Shown: positions 8,566 to 16,719 of the stretch, one piece after another
Position numbering within the stretch: position 1 is the first letter of the stretch
Layout of the letters: each line of letters opens with the position of its first letter
Assembly: GCF_003664185.1 (NCBI RefSeq)
Contig: NZ_RCCS01000005.1
Location: 1 to 64,000 of the forward strand
Direction of reading: 5' to 3'
DNA length: 64,000 bases
From: Tenacibaculum discolor
Lineage (GTDB): Bacteria; Bacteroidota; Bacteroidia; Flavobacteriales; Flavobacteriaceae
The notes under the pieces: generated by a model
Database searches by the model: none
Seen by the model: the letters and a program-made list of their open reading frames with translations, nothing else
What the model was told of the DNA's origin: nothing
Position numbers and translations under genes: made by a program

Positions 8566-8991
8566 ATGGCAACAAACACAGTTACAACCGTTTGGAAAGA
8601 AAACATGCAATTTGAAAGTGATAATCCTAGTGGACATCCAATAGTTATTGATACTTCTGAAGAGCATGGAGGAAATAATACTGGTTTACGACCTAAAGCT
8701 ATGATGCTTTCTTCTTTAGCTGGTTGTTCAGGTTTAGACATTGTTCCTATGTTAGAAAAAATGCGTGTTAAAATTGATGATTTTAAAATTGTTGTTACTG
8801 GTGAATTAACCGAAGAACACCCAAAATATTATCATAAAGTATTAGTAGATTATCATTTTTACGGAAGTGATTTAGATGAGAAAAAAATTAATAAAGCAGT
8901 AGATTTATCAATAGAAAAATATTGTGGTGTTATGGAAATGTTTAGAAAATTTGCTGATGTAACTACAGCTATTCATTTACATAACAACTAA
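8566..8991 (+). CDS. OsmC/Ohr-family peroxiredoxin-like protein
   Basis: A 141-residue OsmC-fold protein. The two conserved cysteines are present: C54 in LSSLAGCSGLD, at the head of the central helix, and C120 in EKYCGVMEMF. The family reduces organic hydroperoxides with these Cys residues. This member is the short YhfA/SACOL-like type rather than Ohr proper, judging by its compact N-terminus. It is located 21 bp before recJ and may be co-transcribed with it. It is divergent from the AhpD-like gene. Confidence 0.88.
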   Translation: MATNTVTTVWKENMQFESDNPSGHPIVIDTSEEHGGNNTGLRPKAMMLSSLAGCSGLDIVPMLEKMRVKIDDFKIVVTGELTEEHPKYYHKVLVDYHFYGSDLDEKKINKAVDLSIEKYCGVMEMFRKFADVTTAIHLHNN

Positions 8992-9012
8992 TTTATTTTT
9001 GATAAAATTGCT

Positions 9013-10698
9013 ATGCGCTGGACATTAAAACCACAACCAGACACCATTAAAGTAAAACAATTAGCCAAAGAATTATCTATCGATACAACCTTGGCTAAAA
9101 TTTTAGTACAACGTGGTATTGAAACATTTGATGAAGCTAAACATTTCTTTCGCCCTTCGTTGAGTGATTTACACAATCCTTTTTTAATGAAGGATATGGA
9201 AATCGCAGTACAACGCATTGAAACAGCTATTGCAAATAACGAAAACATTTTAGTTTTTGGCGATTACGATGTTGACGGAACTACAGCTGTTTCTTTAATG
9301 TCATCATACTTAAAAACAATTCATCCTAATATTGCAACCTATATTCCTGATCGTTATGAAGAAGGATATGGAGTTTCTTTTCAAGGAATTGATTTTGCTG
9401 AAGACAATGGGTTTTCTCTCATCATAGCTTTAGACTGTGGAATTAAAGCTATTGATAAAGTTGCCTACGCTACTGAAAAAAATATCGATTTTATTATTTG
9501 TGATCACCACAAACCAGGAAGCGAAGTTCCGAAAGCGGTTGCTGTTTTAAATCCTAAGCAAGTAGATTGTAGCTATCCGTATGATGAATTATGTGGTTGC
9601 GGTGTTGGTTTCAAATTGATTCAAGCATTAGCTTCAAAAAGAAATCAAACTACTGAAGATTTAATTCCGTATTTAGATTTAGTAGCTACTGCAATTGCAG
9701 CTGATATTGTTCCTATGACTGGTGAAAATAGAGTGTTAGCTTATCACGGATTACAAGTTATCAATTCTCAACCTCGAAATGGTATCAAAGCCATTATTCA
9801 TCAGTTACAAAAAAAAGAACTCACTATTACCGATGTTGTTTTCATAGTCGCTCCGCGGATAAATGCTGCGGGACGTATGAAACATGGAAATTATGCTGTT
9901 GAATTGTTAACTGAAATGGATTTTGACTCGGCAATTGAATTTGCTTCAGCAATAGAAAAATTTAATTCAGATAGAAAAGAATTGGATAGAGCTATTACCC
10001 AAGAAGCTTTATTACAAATTGAAAACAATAACGAACAAGAGAAATACACTACAGTAGTTTTTGATGAAAACTGGCACAAAGGTGTTATTGGTATTGTAGC
10101 CTCTCGTTTAACAGAAACCTACTACAGACCTACTTTGGTCTTTACTAAAAGCGGTGATAAATTAGCTGCTTCTGCTCGTTCAGTAAAAGGATTTGATGTA
10201 TATAATGCTTTAGAAGCATGTTCTGAGTTTATAGAACAATTTGGAGGACATAAATATGCTGCAGGTTTAACACTCTTACCCGAACAATATGAAAATTTTA
10301 AAAATAAGTTCGAAGAAGTTGTTTCCGCTACTATCGAAAAAAGCTTATTAACTCCTGAAATTACTATTGATGCTGAGATAGACCTGTCAGAAATTACCCC
10401 AAAATTCTTCCGTATTATTCAACAAATGGCTCCATTTGGCCCACTAAATATGAAGCCTGTTTTTACCACTACAGCTGTGAGAGACAATGGTTACGGAAAA
10501 CAAGTTGGTGCTGATTCTAGTCATTTAAAGTTAAATCTTATCTATGGTTCAGATCAAAAAACATACAATGCTATTGGATTTGGTTTAGGTAATAAAATAT
10601 CTACCATTCAAAATGATTTTGATATTGCTTACACATTAGATGAAAATACATGGAATGGCTATACTTCAATTCAACTAATGTTAAAAGATTTAAAGTAG
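9013..10698 (+). CDS. recJ: Single-stranded-DNA-specific exonuclease RecJ
   Basis: A 561-residue 5'-3' ssDNA exonuclease of the DHH phosphoesterase superfamily, acting in recombination and mismatch repair. The metal-binding motifs are visible: DYDVDG at residues 84-89 and DHH at 164-166. The DHHA1 domain motif GGHKYAAG lies near residue 415, and a C-terminal OB-fold region (about 455-561) binds DNA. The length is normal for Bacteroidota RecJ. The start MRWTLKPQP is typical of RecJ N-termini. Confidence 0.96.
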   Translation: MRWTLKPQPDTIKVKQLAKELSIDTTLAKILVQRGIETFDEAKHFFRPSLSDLHNPFLMKDMEIAVQRIETAIANNENILVFGDYDVDGTTAVSLMSSYLKTIHPNIATYIPDRYEEGYGVSFQGIDFAEDNGFSLIIALDCGIKAIDKVAYATEKNIDFIICDHHKPGSEVPKAVAVLNPKQVDCSYPYDELCGCGVGFKLIQALASKRNQTTEDLIPYLDLVATAIAADIVPMTGENRVLAYHGLQVINSQPRNGIKAIIHQLQKKELTITDVVFIVAPRINAAGRMKHGNYAVELLTEMDFDSAIEFASAIEKFNSDRKELDRAITQEALLQIENNNEQEKYTTVVFDENWHKGVIGIVASRLTETYYRPTLVFTKSGDKLAASARSVKGFDVYNALEACSEFIEQFGGHKYAAGLTLLPEQYENFKNKFEEVVSATIEKSLLTPEITIDAEIDLSEITPKFFRIIQQMAPFGPLNMKPVFTTTAVRDNGYGKQVGADSSHLKLNLIYGSDQKTYNAIGFGLGNKISTIQNDFDIAYTLDENTWNGYTSIQLMLKDLK

Positions 10699-10746
10699 TA
10701 AAAGCCTTTCTGTTTTTTTTATTTAGAATAATTCCAAATAAACTTA

Positions 10747-10754
10747 TATATTTG
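10747..10754 (+). promoter_or_regulatory. -7 box upstream of the small Cys-motif gene
   Basis: TATATTTG fits TAnnTTTG, about 20 nt before the ATG at 10775, so this gene probably has its own promoter after recJ. No clear -33 TTG is present. Confidence 0.45.
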
Positions 10755-10774
10755 TTATCGAAATAAATATAGTT

Positions 10775-11119
10775 ATGGACGGAATTACTAAAATATACGA
10801 CAACAACATAGGTATTTCTTTTCATTGGAAAGAAAACGATTCAAACTTAGTTCAATTAATATTTAGAGATACAGGCTTTCATTTAACTGAACAAGAAATA
10901 GAGTTATTTTTAGACAAAGTAACTGATTCTAAGCTTCAAAAAAATTGCGCTACATGTAGTAAAGGCAGAGACTGTAGATCCATTCTACTTCAAACTCCCT
11001 CAAATAAAGTAAGTATGGCTGTATCATCAGTTGAACTGTGGCAAATAGACGATCTTTTAAAAGGTACTTTGTTTCAACTTAGAATGAATAATTATTTAAA
11101 TGATATATGTAAAAATTAA
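10775..11119 (+). CDS. Small cytosolic protein with CxxC-x5-C motif, function unknown
   Basis: A 114-residue protein without signal peptide or membrane segment. A clustered Cys motif NCATCSKGRDC lies near residues 54-64, with another Cys near the C-terminus (DICKN). Hydrophobic and charged residues alternate as in a folded alpha/beta domain. I recognise similar proteins only as conserved hypotheticals in Flavobacteriia. The Cys cluster could bind a metal or act in redox (inference). The gene has its own -7 box and is followed by a terminator. Confidence 0.75.
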   Translation: MDGITKIYDNNIGISFHWKENDSNLVQLIFRDTGFHLTEQEIELFLDKVTDSKLQKNCATCSKGRDCRSILLQTPSNKVSMAVSSVELWQIDDLLKGTLFQLRMNNYLNDICKN

Positions 11120-11149
11120 AAAGACCTGCAAGTTTTGCAAGCCTTTTTA
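11118..11149. terminator. Terminator between convergent genes
   Basis: AAAAAG, TGCAA, loop, TTGCA and CTTTTT form an interrupted stem with flanking A and T runs, usable on both strands between 11119 and 11151. Confidence 0.7.
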
Positions 11150-11150
11150 A

Positions 11151-12203
11151 TTATTTATCTTCTTTAATTAAGTACATATATACTGGGTAATGATCACTAT
11201 ACCCTCCTGTATACCTCCCATAAGAAAAACTTCTGAAAGGATACCCTTTATAACGTCCACTCTTTTGGGTTAAAAAACGCTTATTAAAGATTCCTGACTT
11301 AAACATTTTGTATGTTGAAAAATCTTTTTTCCCTTTATCTAATAAAGGAGAAGTGAACATAATTTGATCAAATAGATTAATATTATCTCTATAACCTAAT
11401 GTATTAAACCCACGACGAAACATATCTTCGTACGGATTATAAATATCACCTTCTTTTACATTCTTCTTCTTACTTTTAGTTTGCAAAACAGTTTTAAAGC
11501 TAGAGTTGATAGGATCATCATTAAAGTCACCCATAATCAACACTTTCGGGTTCGGATCGTTCAGCTTAATTTTTTCTATAATTTGCTTCACTTTATAAGC
11601 TGCTTTTTCACGCAATGGTCTACTTTTTGCCTCCCCACCTCTTCGAGATGGCCAGTGATTTACAATAATATGTATTAATTCATCATCTAAATAACCTGAA
11701 ACTAATAAAATATCACGTGTATAAACTTTTCTGTTTTCATCATAAATATTAGGGTTGAATGCCTCAAAATGAATCGGCTTGAAGTAACGTGGTTGATACA
11801 GCAACCCTACATCGATTCCTCTTTTGTCTGGAGAATCAAAATGAATAATACTATAACGTTTCTTTTTTAACCTTTCTGACGCTACTAAATCTTCTAAAAC
11901 TTTTTTATTCTCAACTTCTGCTACACCTAAAATTGCAGGACTAGTCTTAGCCTTTTCTGCTCCTAATTGTAGGATAACCTCTCCCAGTTTATCAATTTTA
12001 TCTATATAAACCTCTTCTTTATCTCCTTTCATCTCCATAATTGGACTTGCTTCATCATTCTTTTCAGGATCATTCTTAGTATCAAAAAGGTTTTCTAAAT
12101 TATAAAAACCAACAGTTCTTATTTTATATTTTTTTGCTCCTTGTTGTGCATATGAAGAAAAAACAACAAGAGTTAAGACTAAAAGTAAAGCTATATTTCT
12201 CAT
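11151..12203 (-). CDS. Secreted endonuclease/exonuclease/phosphatase (EEP) family protein
   Basis: A 350-residue protein with an N-terminal signal peptide (LLLVLTLVVFSSYAQ) and an EEP fold. Motifs in order: FYNLENLFD with the Asn metal site; GVAEVENKKVL with the catalytic Glu; NHWPSRRGGE; MGDFNDDP; and SDHYPVYM with the catalytic Asp-His. EEP enzymes cleave phosphodiester bonds in nucleic acids or phospholipids. A secreted member next to a TonB receptor points to nutrient scavenging, most simply of DNA or phosphate (inference). It is divergent from the TonB receptor gene and shares its promoter region, with its own -7 box TACTTTTG at 12239-12232. Confidence 0.88.
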   Translation of the reverse strand: MRNIALLLVLTLVVFSSYAQQGAKKYKIRTVGFYNLENLFDTKNDPEKNDEASPIMEMKGDKEEVYIDKIDKLGEVILQLGAEKAKTSPAILGVAEVENKKVLEDLVASERLKKKRYSIIHFDSPDKRGIDVGLLYQPRYFKPIHFEAFNPNIYDENRKVYTRDILLVSGYLDDELIHIIVNHWPSRRGGEAKSRPLREKAAYKVKQIIEKIKLNDPNPKVLIMGDFNDDPINSSFKTVLQTKSKKKNVKEGDIYNPYEDMFRRGFNTLGYRDNINLFDQIMFTSPLLDKGKKDFSTYKMFKSGIFNKRFLTQKSGRYKGYPFRSFSYGRYTGGYSDHYPVYMYLIKEDK

Positions 12204-12231
12204 TTAATAAATTTTACGCGACAAAAGTAAA

Positions 12232-12239
12232 AACAATTT
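12232..12239 (-). promoter_or_regulatory. -7 box for the secreted EEP gene
   Basis: Minus-strand TACTTTTG (TAnnTTTG), about 29 nt before the ATG at 12203. A TTG at 12266-12264 is slightly too far for an ideal -33. Confidence 0.4.
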
Positions 12240-12272
12240 TCAAGCCAAAACCTATAATTTACACAAAACTAG

Positions 12273-12323
12273 CTTTCATAACTTTAACTTAATATTAACA
12301 TAACCATAATTTTCGTAATTTTG
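12273..12323 (+). promoter_or_regulatory. TonB receptor promoter with 11-nt-spaced heptamers
   Basis: CTTTCAT (12273), TTAACTT (12284) and TTAACAT (12295) repeat with an exact 11-nt period, followed by an exact -7 box TAATTTTG at 12316-12323. The heptamers take the place of a -33 element, as at activator-dependent promoters. Seven-base repeats with 4-nt spacers resemble Pho-box architecture; the identity of the regulator is inference. Confidence 0.5.
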
Positions 12324-12389
12324 CCTCCCTTTTGCCATAATTTCGGCTCTGGGAATTAATATATTCAAATATTTTATAAACAATCATTT

Positions 12390-15206
12390 ATGAGAAATTT
12401 TACGATAACAATGTTATTGCTTTTTTCAGGTTTATTTGGCTTGAATGCGCAGAATATTGTAAAGGGGATCGTAATAAACGGCGATTCTGAAAATCCTATG
12501 CAAGGTGTTTCTGTAAGTGTAAAAGAAGCTAACGTCACTAGTACTACAGACGCTAGTGGTGCTTTTACACTAAATGGTTTACCAAACGGAAGACAAATTG
12601 TAACGGTATCATTAAACGGGTATGAAACCCAAAACTTTCCAGTTGAACTATCTGGAAAAACAGTAGATTTAGGTACAATCTTTATGTATGAAGATTTATC
12701 TGAAGATCAAGATTTAAGCACCATCACTATCACTGACGATGAATTAAGTGGTGATACAAGTGCATCAGATAATATTTCTGGGCTATTACAAGCTACAAGA
12801 GATGTATACTTACGTACAGCCGCTTTTGAATGGAGTAGTTCTTTTTACAGAGTTCGTGGTTTAGATTCTGAAAATGGTAAAGTTTTACTTAACGGAATTG
12901 AAATGAATAAGCTGTACAACGGAAGACCTCAATGGAGTAACTGGGGTGGATTAAACGATGTATTACGTAACCAAGAATTTAGTAATGGTTTAGCTCCTTC
13001 AAATTACACATTTGGTGGTGTTTTAGGATCTACTAACATTAGTACTAGAGCTTCTGAGTATAGTGAAGGAGGGCGTATTTCTTATGCTTCTTCTAATAGA
13101 AGTTATAATCACCGTTTAATGGCAACTTATGCTTCAGGTTTATTAGAAAACGGTTGGGCTATCGCTGCTTCTGGTAGTAAAAGATATGCTGATGAAGGCT
13201 ATACCGATGGAACAAATTATAATGCACACTCAATTTTCTTTTCTATAGAAAAAAAATTAAGTGATAAACATAGTTTAAATTTCACTTCTATTTATGCTCA
13301 GAACAGAAGAGGAAAATCTTCATCAAATACCGAAGAGGTTTTCGATTTAAAAGGGAGAAAATACAACTCTTATTGGGGGTATCAAAATGGAGATATGAGA
13401 AATTCTCGTATCAAGAGAGTTGAAGAACCTATAATCATGTTAAGCCATTATTGGAATTTATCTGATAACACTACTTTAAACACCAATATTGGATACCAAT
13501 TTGGAGAAATAGGAAATAGTCGTTTAGATTATGGTGGTCATAAATTAGATGGAATTGATGCAAACACAGGTAATCCATATATCGTAAGCTTAGGCGGAAG
13601 TAACCCTTCAGCAGACTACTATCAAAAGCTTCCAAGTTATGCTATCAGACAAGGAAATCCATATGTTTACGAAGTGCAACAAGGTTTTATTAACAATGGT
13701 CAAATAAACTGGGACAACCTATATAAAGCTAACAGAAAAGAAACAAATAACGGTTACTCTTCTTACATTTTATATGAAGACAGAAATGATGACAAGCAAT
13801 TAAACATTAATAGTATTTTAAACTCTCAATTAAACGACAATATTACTTTAAATGCTAAAGTGCAATATTCTCGTTTAAACTCAGAAAACTTTGCTTATAT
13901 GTTAGACCTTTTGGGAGGACAACAATTTTTAGATGTAGATGGTTTTGCTGATATCGATTCCGAAAGACAAAATGATCTTCAAAACCCATATAGAACTGTT
14001 ACTACTGGAGATCGTTTTAAATACAATTACAAATTAAACTCTGAAGTATTAAATGGTTTTGTTCAAGCACAATTTAAATACAATAAAGTTGATTTTTATC
14101 TTGCTGCAGATATTAATAAAACGACACACCAAAGAGAAGGACTATATCAAAATGGGGCTTTTCCAACTATTTCATTAGGAAAATCTGATAAAATTGATTT
14201 TACTAGCTTTAGTGGTAAGGCAGGCTTTACCTATAAAATTTCAGGGCGCCATTTATTAGATTTTAATGGAGGGTATATTACTAAGGCTCCTTTAATTAGA
14301 AATGTTTTCTACAATGCTCGAGAAACTAACAACATTGTTGACAATTTAAAAACTGAAAAAATCTTAACAGCTGATGCTAGTTATATTTTAAGAACTCCTT
14401 TTATTACATCAAAATTAACTGGATACTATACACAAATTAAAGACGCTACAGAAGTAAGCTTTTTCTTTGCACAAGGGCTAGAACTAGAAGCCTTGTTTCA
14501 AGAAACCATGACTGGTGTTAACAAACAACATATTGGGGCTGAATTTGGTATTGAAGCACAAGTAACACCTACCATTAAACTGAAGGGAGCTGCTAACTAT
14601 GGTCAATATACATATACAAACAATCCAAATGTAAAGTTAAATACCGATGTAAGCGCTAGCACAGACTTTCAAAGCTCAGGTTTTGACCCTGTTACAGGAT
14701 TAAAAGACTATGGAGTTTCTAACTTAAAAAATTACAAAGTAGCAGCTGGTCCTCAAACCACATACTCTATTGGTTTTGAGTATCGCGACCCAGATTATTG
14801 GTGGGTTGGTGCAACCATGAACTTTTTTGACAATATTTATGTAGATGTGTCTCCTCTGTTAAGAACTAGTAGTTTCACTCAAGATTCAAACGGGATCACC
14901 TTTAACGATTACAACCCTGCAATTGCTAGAGAGTTGTTAAAGCAAGAAAAATTTAATAATTATAATACTGTTAATTTAATAGGAGGTAAATCATGGAAAA
15001 TAGCTAATAATAAGTTCATCAGTGTTTTTGCTAGTGTAAACAATTTATTTGACACAGTATACCGAACTGGAGGATATGAAGCTTCAAGAAATGCAAACTA
15101 TAGAGCATTAAGAGATGATAAGGCTTTAGAAACTCCTGTTTTTGGAAACAAGTATTGGTATGGTAGAGGTACTACTTACTTTTTAAACGTAAATTATAGA
15201 TTCTAA
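12390..15206 (+). CDS. TonB-dependent receptor with carboxypeptidase-like N-domain
   Basis: A 938-residue outer-membrane receptor. The signal peptide ends at GLNAQ. A carboxypeptidase regulatory-like beta-sandwich spans about residues 24-105 (GIVINGDSENPMQGVSV, LPNGRQIVTVSLNGYE). The plug domain covers about 120-245 (YRVRGLDSENGKVLLNGIEMN). The remaining 690 residues form the 22-strand barrel, ending in the expected terminal aromatic, NVNYRF. The family imports large or scarce substrates using TonB energy. The downstream partner is a DUF5689 lipoprotein 19 bp away, not SusD, so this is not a standard glycan locus. With the divergent secreted EEP protein it may import nucleotides or phosphate-bearing products (inference). 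Confidence 0.92.
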   Translation: MRNFTITMLLLFSGLFGLNAQNIVKGIVINGDSENPMQGVSVSVKEANVTSTTDASGAFTLNGLPNGRQIVTVSLNGYETQNFPVELSGKTVDLGTIFMYEDLSEDQDLSTITITDDELSGDTSASDNISGLLQATRDVYLRTAAFEWSSSFYRVRGLDSENGKVLLNGIEMNKLYNGRPQWSNWGGLNDVLRNQEFSNGLAPSNYTFGGVLGSTNISTRASEYSEGGRISYASSNRSYNHRLMATYASGLLENGWAIAASGSKRYADEGYTDGTNYNAHSIFFSIEKKLSDKHSLNFTSIYAQNRRGKSSSNTEEVFDLKGRKYNSYWGYQNGDMRNSRIKRVEEPIIMLSHYWNLSDNTTLNTNIGYQFGEIGNSRLDYGGHKLDGIDANTGNPYIVSLGGSNPSADYYQKLPSYAIRQGNPYVYEVQQGFINNGQINWDNLYKANRKETNNGYSSYILYEDRNDDKQLNINSILNSQLNDNITLNAKVQYSRLNSENFAYMLDLLGGQQFLDVDGFADIDSERQNDLQNPYRTVTTGDRFKYNYKLNSEVLNGFVQAQFKYNKVDFYLAADINKTTHQREGLYQNGAFPTISLGKSDKIDFTSFSGKAGFTYKISGRHLLDFNGGYITKAPLIRNVFYNARETNNIVDNLKTEKILTADASYILRTPFITSKLTGYYTQIKDATEVSFFFAQGLELEALFQETMTGVNKQHIGAEFGIEAQVTPTIKLKGAANYGQYTYTNNPNVKLNTDVSASTDFQSSGFDPVTGLKDYGVSNLKNYKVAAGPQTTYSIGFEYRDPDYWWVGATMNFFDNIYVDVSPLLRTSSFTQDSNGITFNDYNPAIARELLKQEKFNNYNTVNLIGGKSWKIANNKFISVFASVNNLFDTVYRTGGYEASRNANYRALRDDKALETPVFGNKYWYGRGTTYFLNVNYRF

Positions 15207-15225
15207 CAAAACGAAATACAAAATC

Positions 15226-16638
15226 ATGAAAAATAATAAATTAAATATCATTGCATTGTTAACTCTTTTCTTAGGGTTAGTATCTTGTGTTGAAGATGGA
15301 GATTATTCACTTCCAAACACAGACCAAAAAGAGCCTAGTATTGCTCAATTTGCTAATTCTCCTTTTTCTACGGTTAAAGATCAATTGAAGCAAGAGTTTA
15401 ATAATAACAACAAATTAGTATATACATTTCCAACCCCTGAAGCACCAAATACAAATCCTTTAGCTGTTATTGAAGCATATGTTGTATCTTCTGATGCTAC
15501 TGGTAACTTTTATAAAAAGTTAGTTATTCAAGATAAAGTTGAAAACCCAACTTCTGGTTTTGAATTGTTATTAGACAATACTTCTTTAAGTCAATCTTTT
15601 GAGCCAGGAAGAAAAGTGTATGTTGTTTTAGATGGTTTAACGGTTACTTATGATGATGGTGAAAGAAACATTGATCCAGAAAACGGAGTAGCTGGTAAAT
15701 ACACTGTTGGTCAATTAATTGACGATAGAGTAGACGAAGTAATTCAACCTAGAGTTGAAAAACATGTTTTTGCTTCAACTACTAAAGCGGATTTAGTACC
15801 AACAATTATCAAAATTGAGGAAATCACTGGTGACAACATTAATACATTTGTTACAGTTGAAGGCGCTCAATTTGACAGCAGTCAATTAGGAAATACTTTT
15901 TCTGGTGAACCAAATGATAATTTTGACGGATTAAGAACTTTTTCTGAGTGTGAATCAGGAAACAGCATCAACCTACAAACTAGTACTTTTGCTAGTTTTA
16001 AAGCCAACTTAGTTCCACAAGGTAGAGGTTCAATTAATTTTGTACTAACAAAAGACTTTAGAGCAGAAAATTTCGTTGCAATTGTAAATACTCCTACAGA
16101 TATTAACTTTGAAAATCAACGATGCGACCCTCTATTTGAAGAAAACTTCGAGGATCAACCTAATGGTAGTGTTATGATTGAAGGATGGACAAATTATCAA
16201 GAAGATGGAACACAAGATTGGAATGTATTTAGTGATAATTATTCTCTAGGAAACTCAGCTAGAATAGGTTCTTATAATTCGGGAGATGCTAGCACAATTG
16301 CATGGTTAATTACTCCTCAACTAGATCTTGATGCACAAGAAAGTGAAGTTTTAAATTTCAAAACATCAAATAGCTTTTCTGATGGAAGTAATTTAGAGGT
16401 TTTAATTTCTACAGACTGGGATGGAACTGAAGCTAATATTGCATCTGCTACCTGGATTACTTTACCCGCAACTATTGTTGATGATTCTGAATACTATAAA
16501 AACTGGGTTAATTCTGGTGACATAGATTTATCTGGGTATACTGGTACTGCGTATATTGCTTTTAAATATACAGGTAGCGGAAATAGTGGAGAAGATGGAA
16601 CTTATGAGTTAGACGATATTACTGTAAAAGTGAAATAA
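15226..16638 (+). CDS. DUF5689 surface lipoprotein with choice-of-anchor/jelly-roll C-domain
   Basis: A 470-residue lipoprotein. The lipobox LGLVSC places the acylated Cys at about residue 21, followed by acidic residues that favour surface export. Residues about 40-290 form a DUF5689-type domain (VIEAYVVSSDATGNFYKKLVIQ is its signature region). Residues about 305-470 form a jelly-roll, choice-of-anchor-J-like module (FEENFEDQPNGSV to YELDDITVKVK). It is co-transcribed with the TonB receptor (19-bp gap) and probably forms its extracellular lid or binding partner, in a role like SusD. The substrate is unknown. Confidence 0.85.
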   Translation: MKNNKLNIIALLTLFLGLVSCVEDGDYSLPNTDQKEPSIAQFANSPFSTVKDQLKQEFNNNNKLVYTFPTPEAPNTNPLAVIEAYVVSSDATGNFYKKLVIQDKVENPTSGFELLLDNTSLSQSFEPGRKVYVVLDGLTVTYDDGERNIDPENGVAGKYTVGQLIDDRVDEVIQPRVEKHVFASTTKADLVPTIIKIEEITGDNINTFVTVEGAQFDSSQLGNTFSGEPNDNFDGLRTFSECESGNSINLQTSTFASFKANLVPQGRGSINFVLTKDFRAENFVAIVNTPTDINFENQRCDPLFEENFEDQPNGSVMIEGWTNYQEDGTQDWNVFSDNYSLGNSARIGSYNSGDASTIAWLITPQLDLDAQESEVLNFKTSNSFSDGSNLEVLISTDWDGTEANIASATWITLPATIVDDSEYYKNWVNSGDIDLSGYTGTAYIAFKYTGSGNSGEDGTYELDDITVKVK

Positions 16639-16669
16639 AGTGTTAGCTTTTTAAAGTTAGTAATAAATA

Positions 16670-16704
16670 AAAAAAGCCCAAGGTTTAAAAACTTGGGCTT
16701 TTTT
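16670..16704. terminator. Terminator between DUF5689 gene and M28 peptidase gene
   Basis: AAAAAGCCCAAG, short loop and CTTGGGCTTTTT form a strong hairpin with A and T runs on both sides, serving both convergent genes. Confidence 0.9.
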
Positions 16705-16719
16705 ATTCTATGTTTAAAA

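Noticed and set aside
12390..16638. SusC/SusD polysaccharide utilisation locus
   Set aside because: The receptor partner is a DUF5689/jelly-roll lipoprotein with no SusD-like helical repeats, and no glycoside hydrolases are adjacent.
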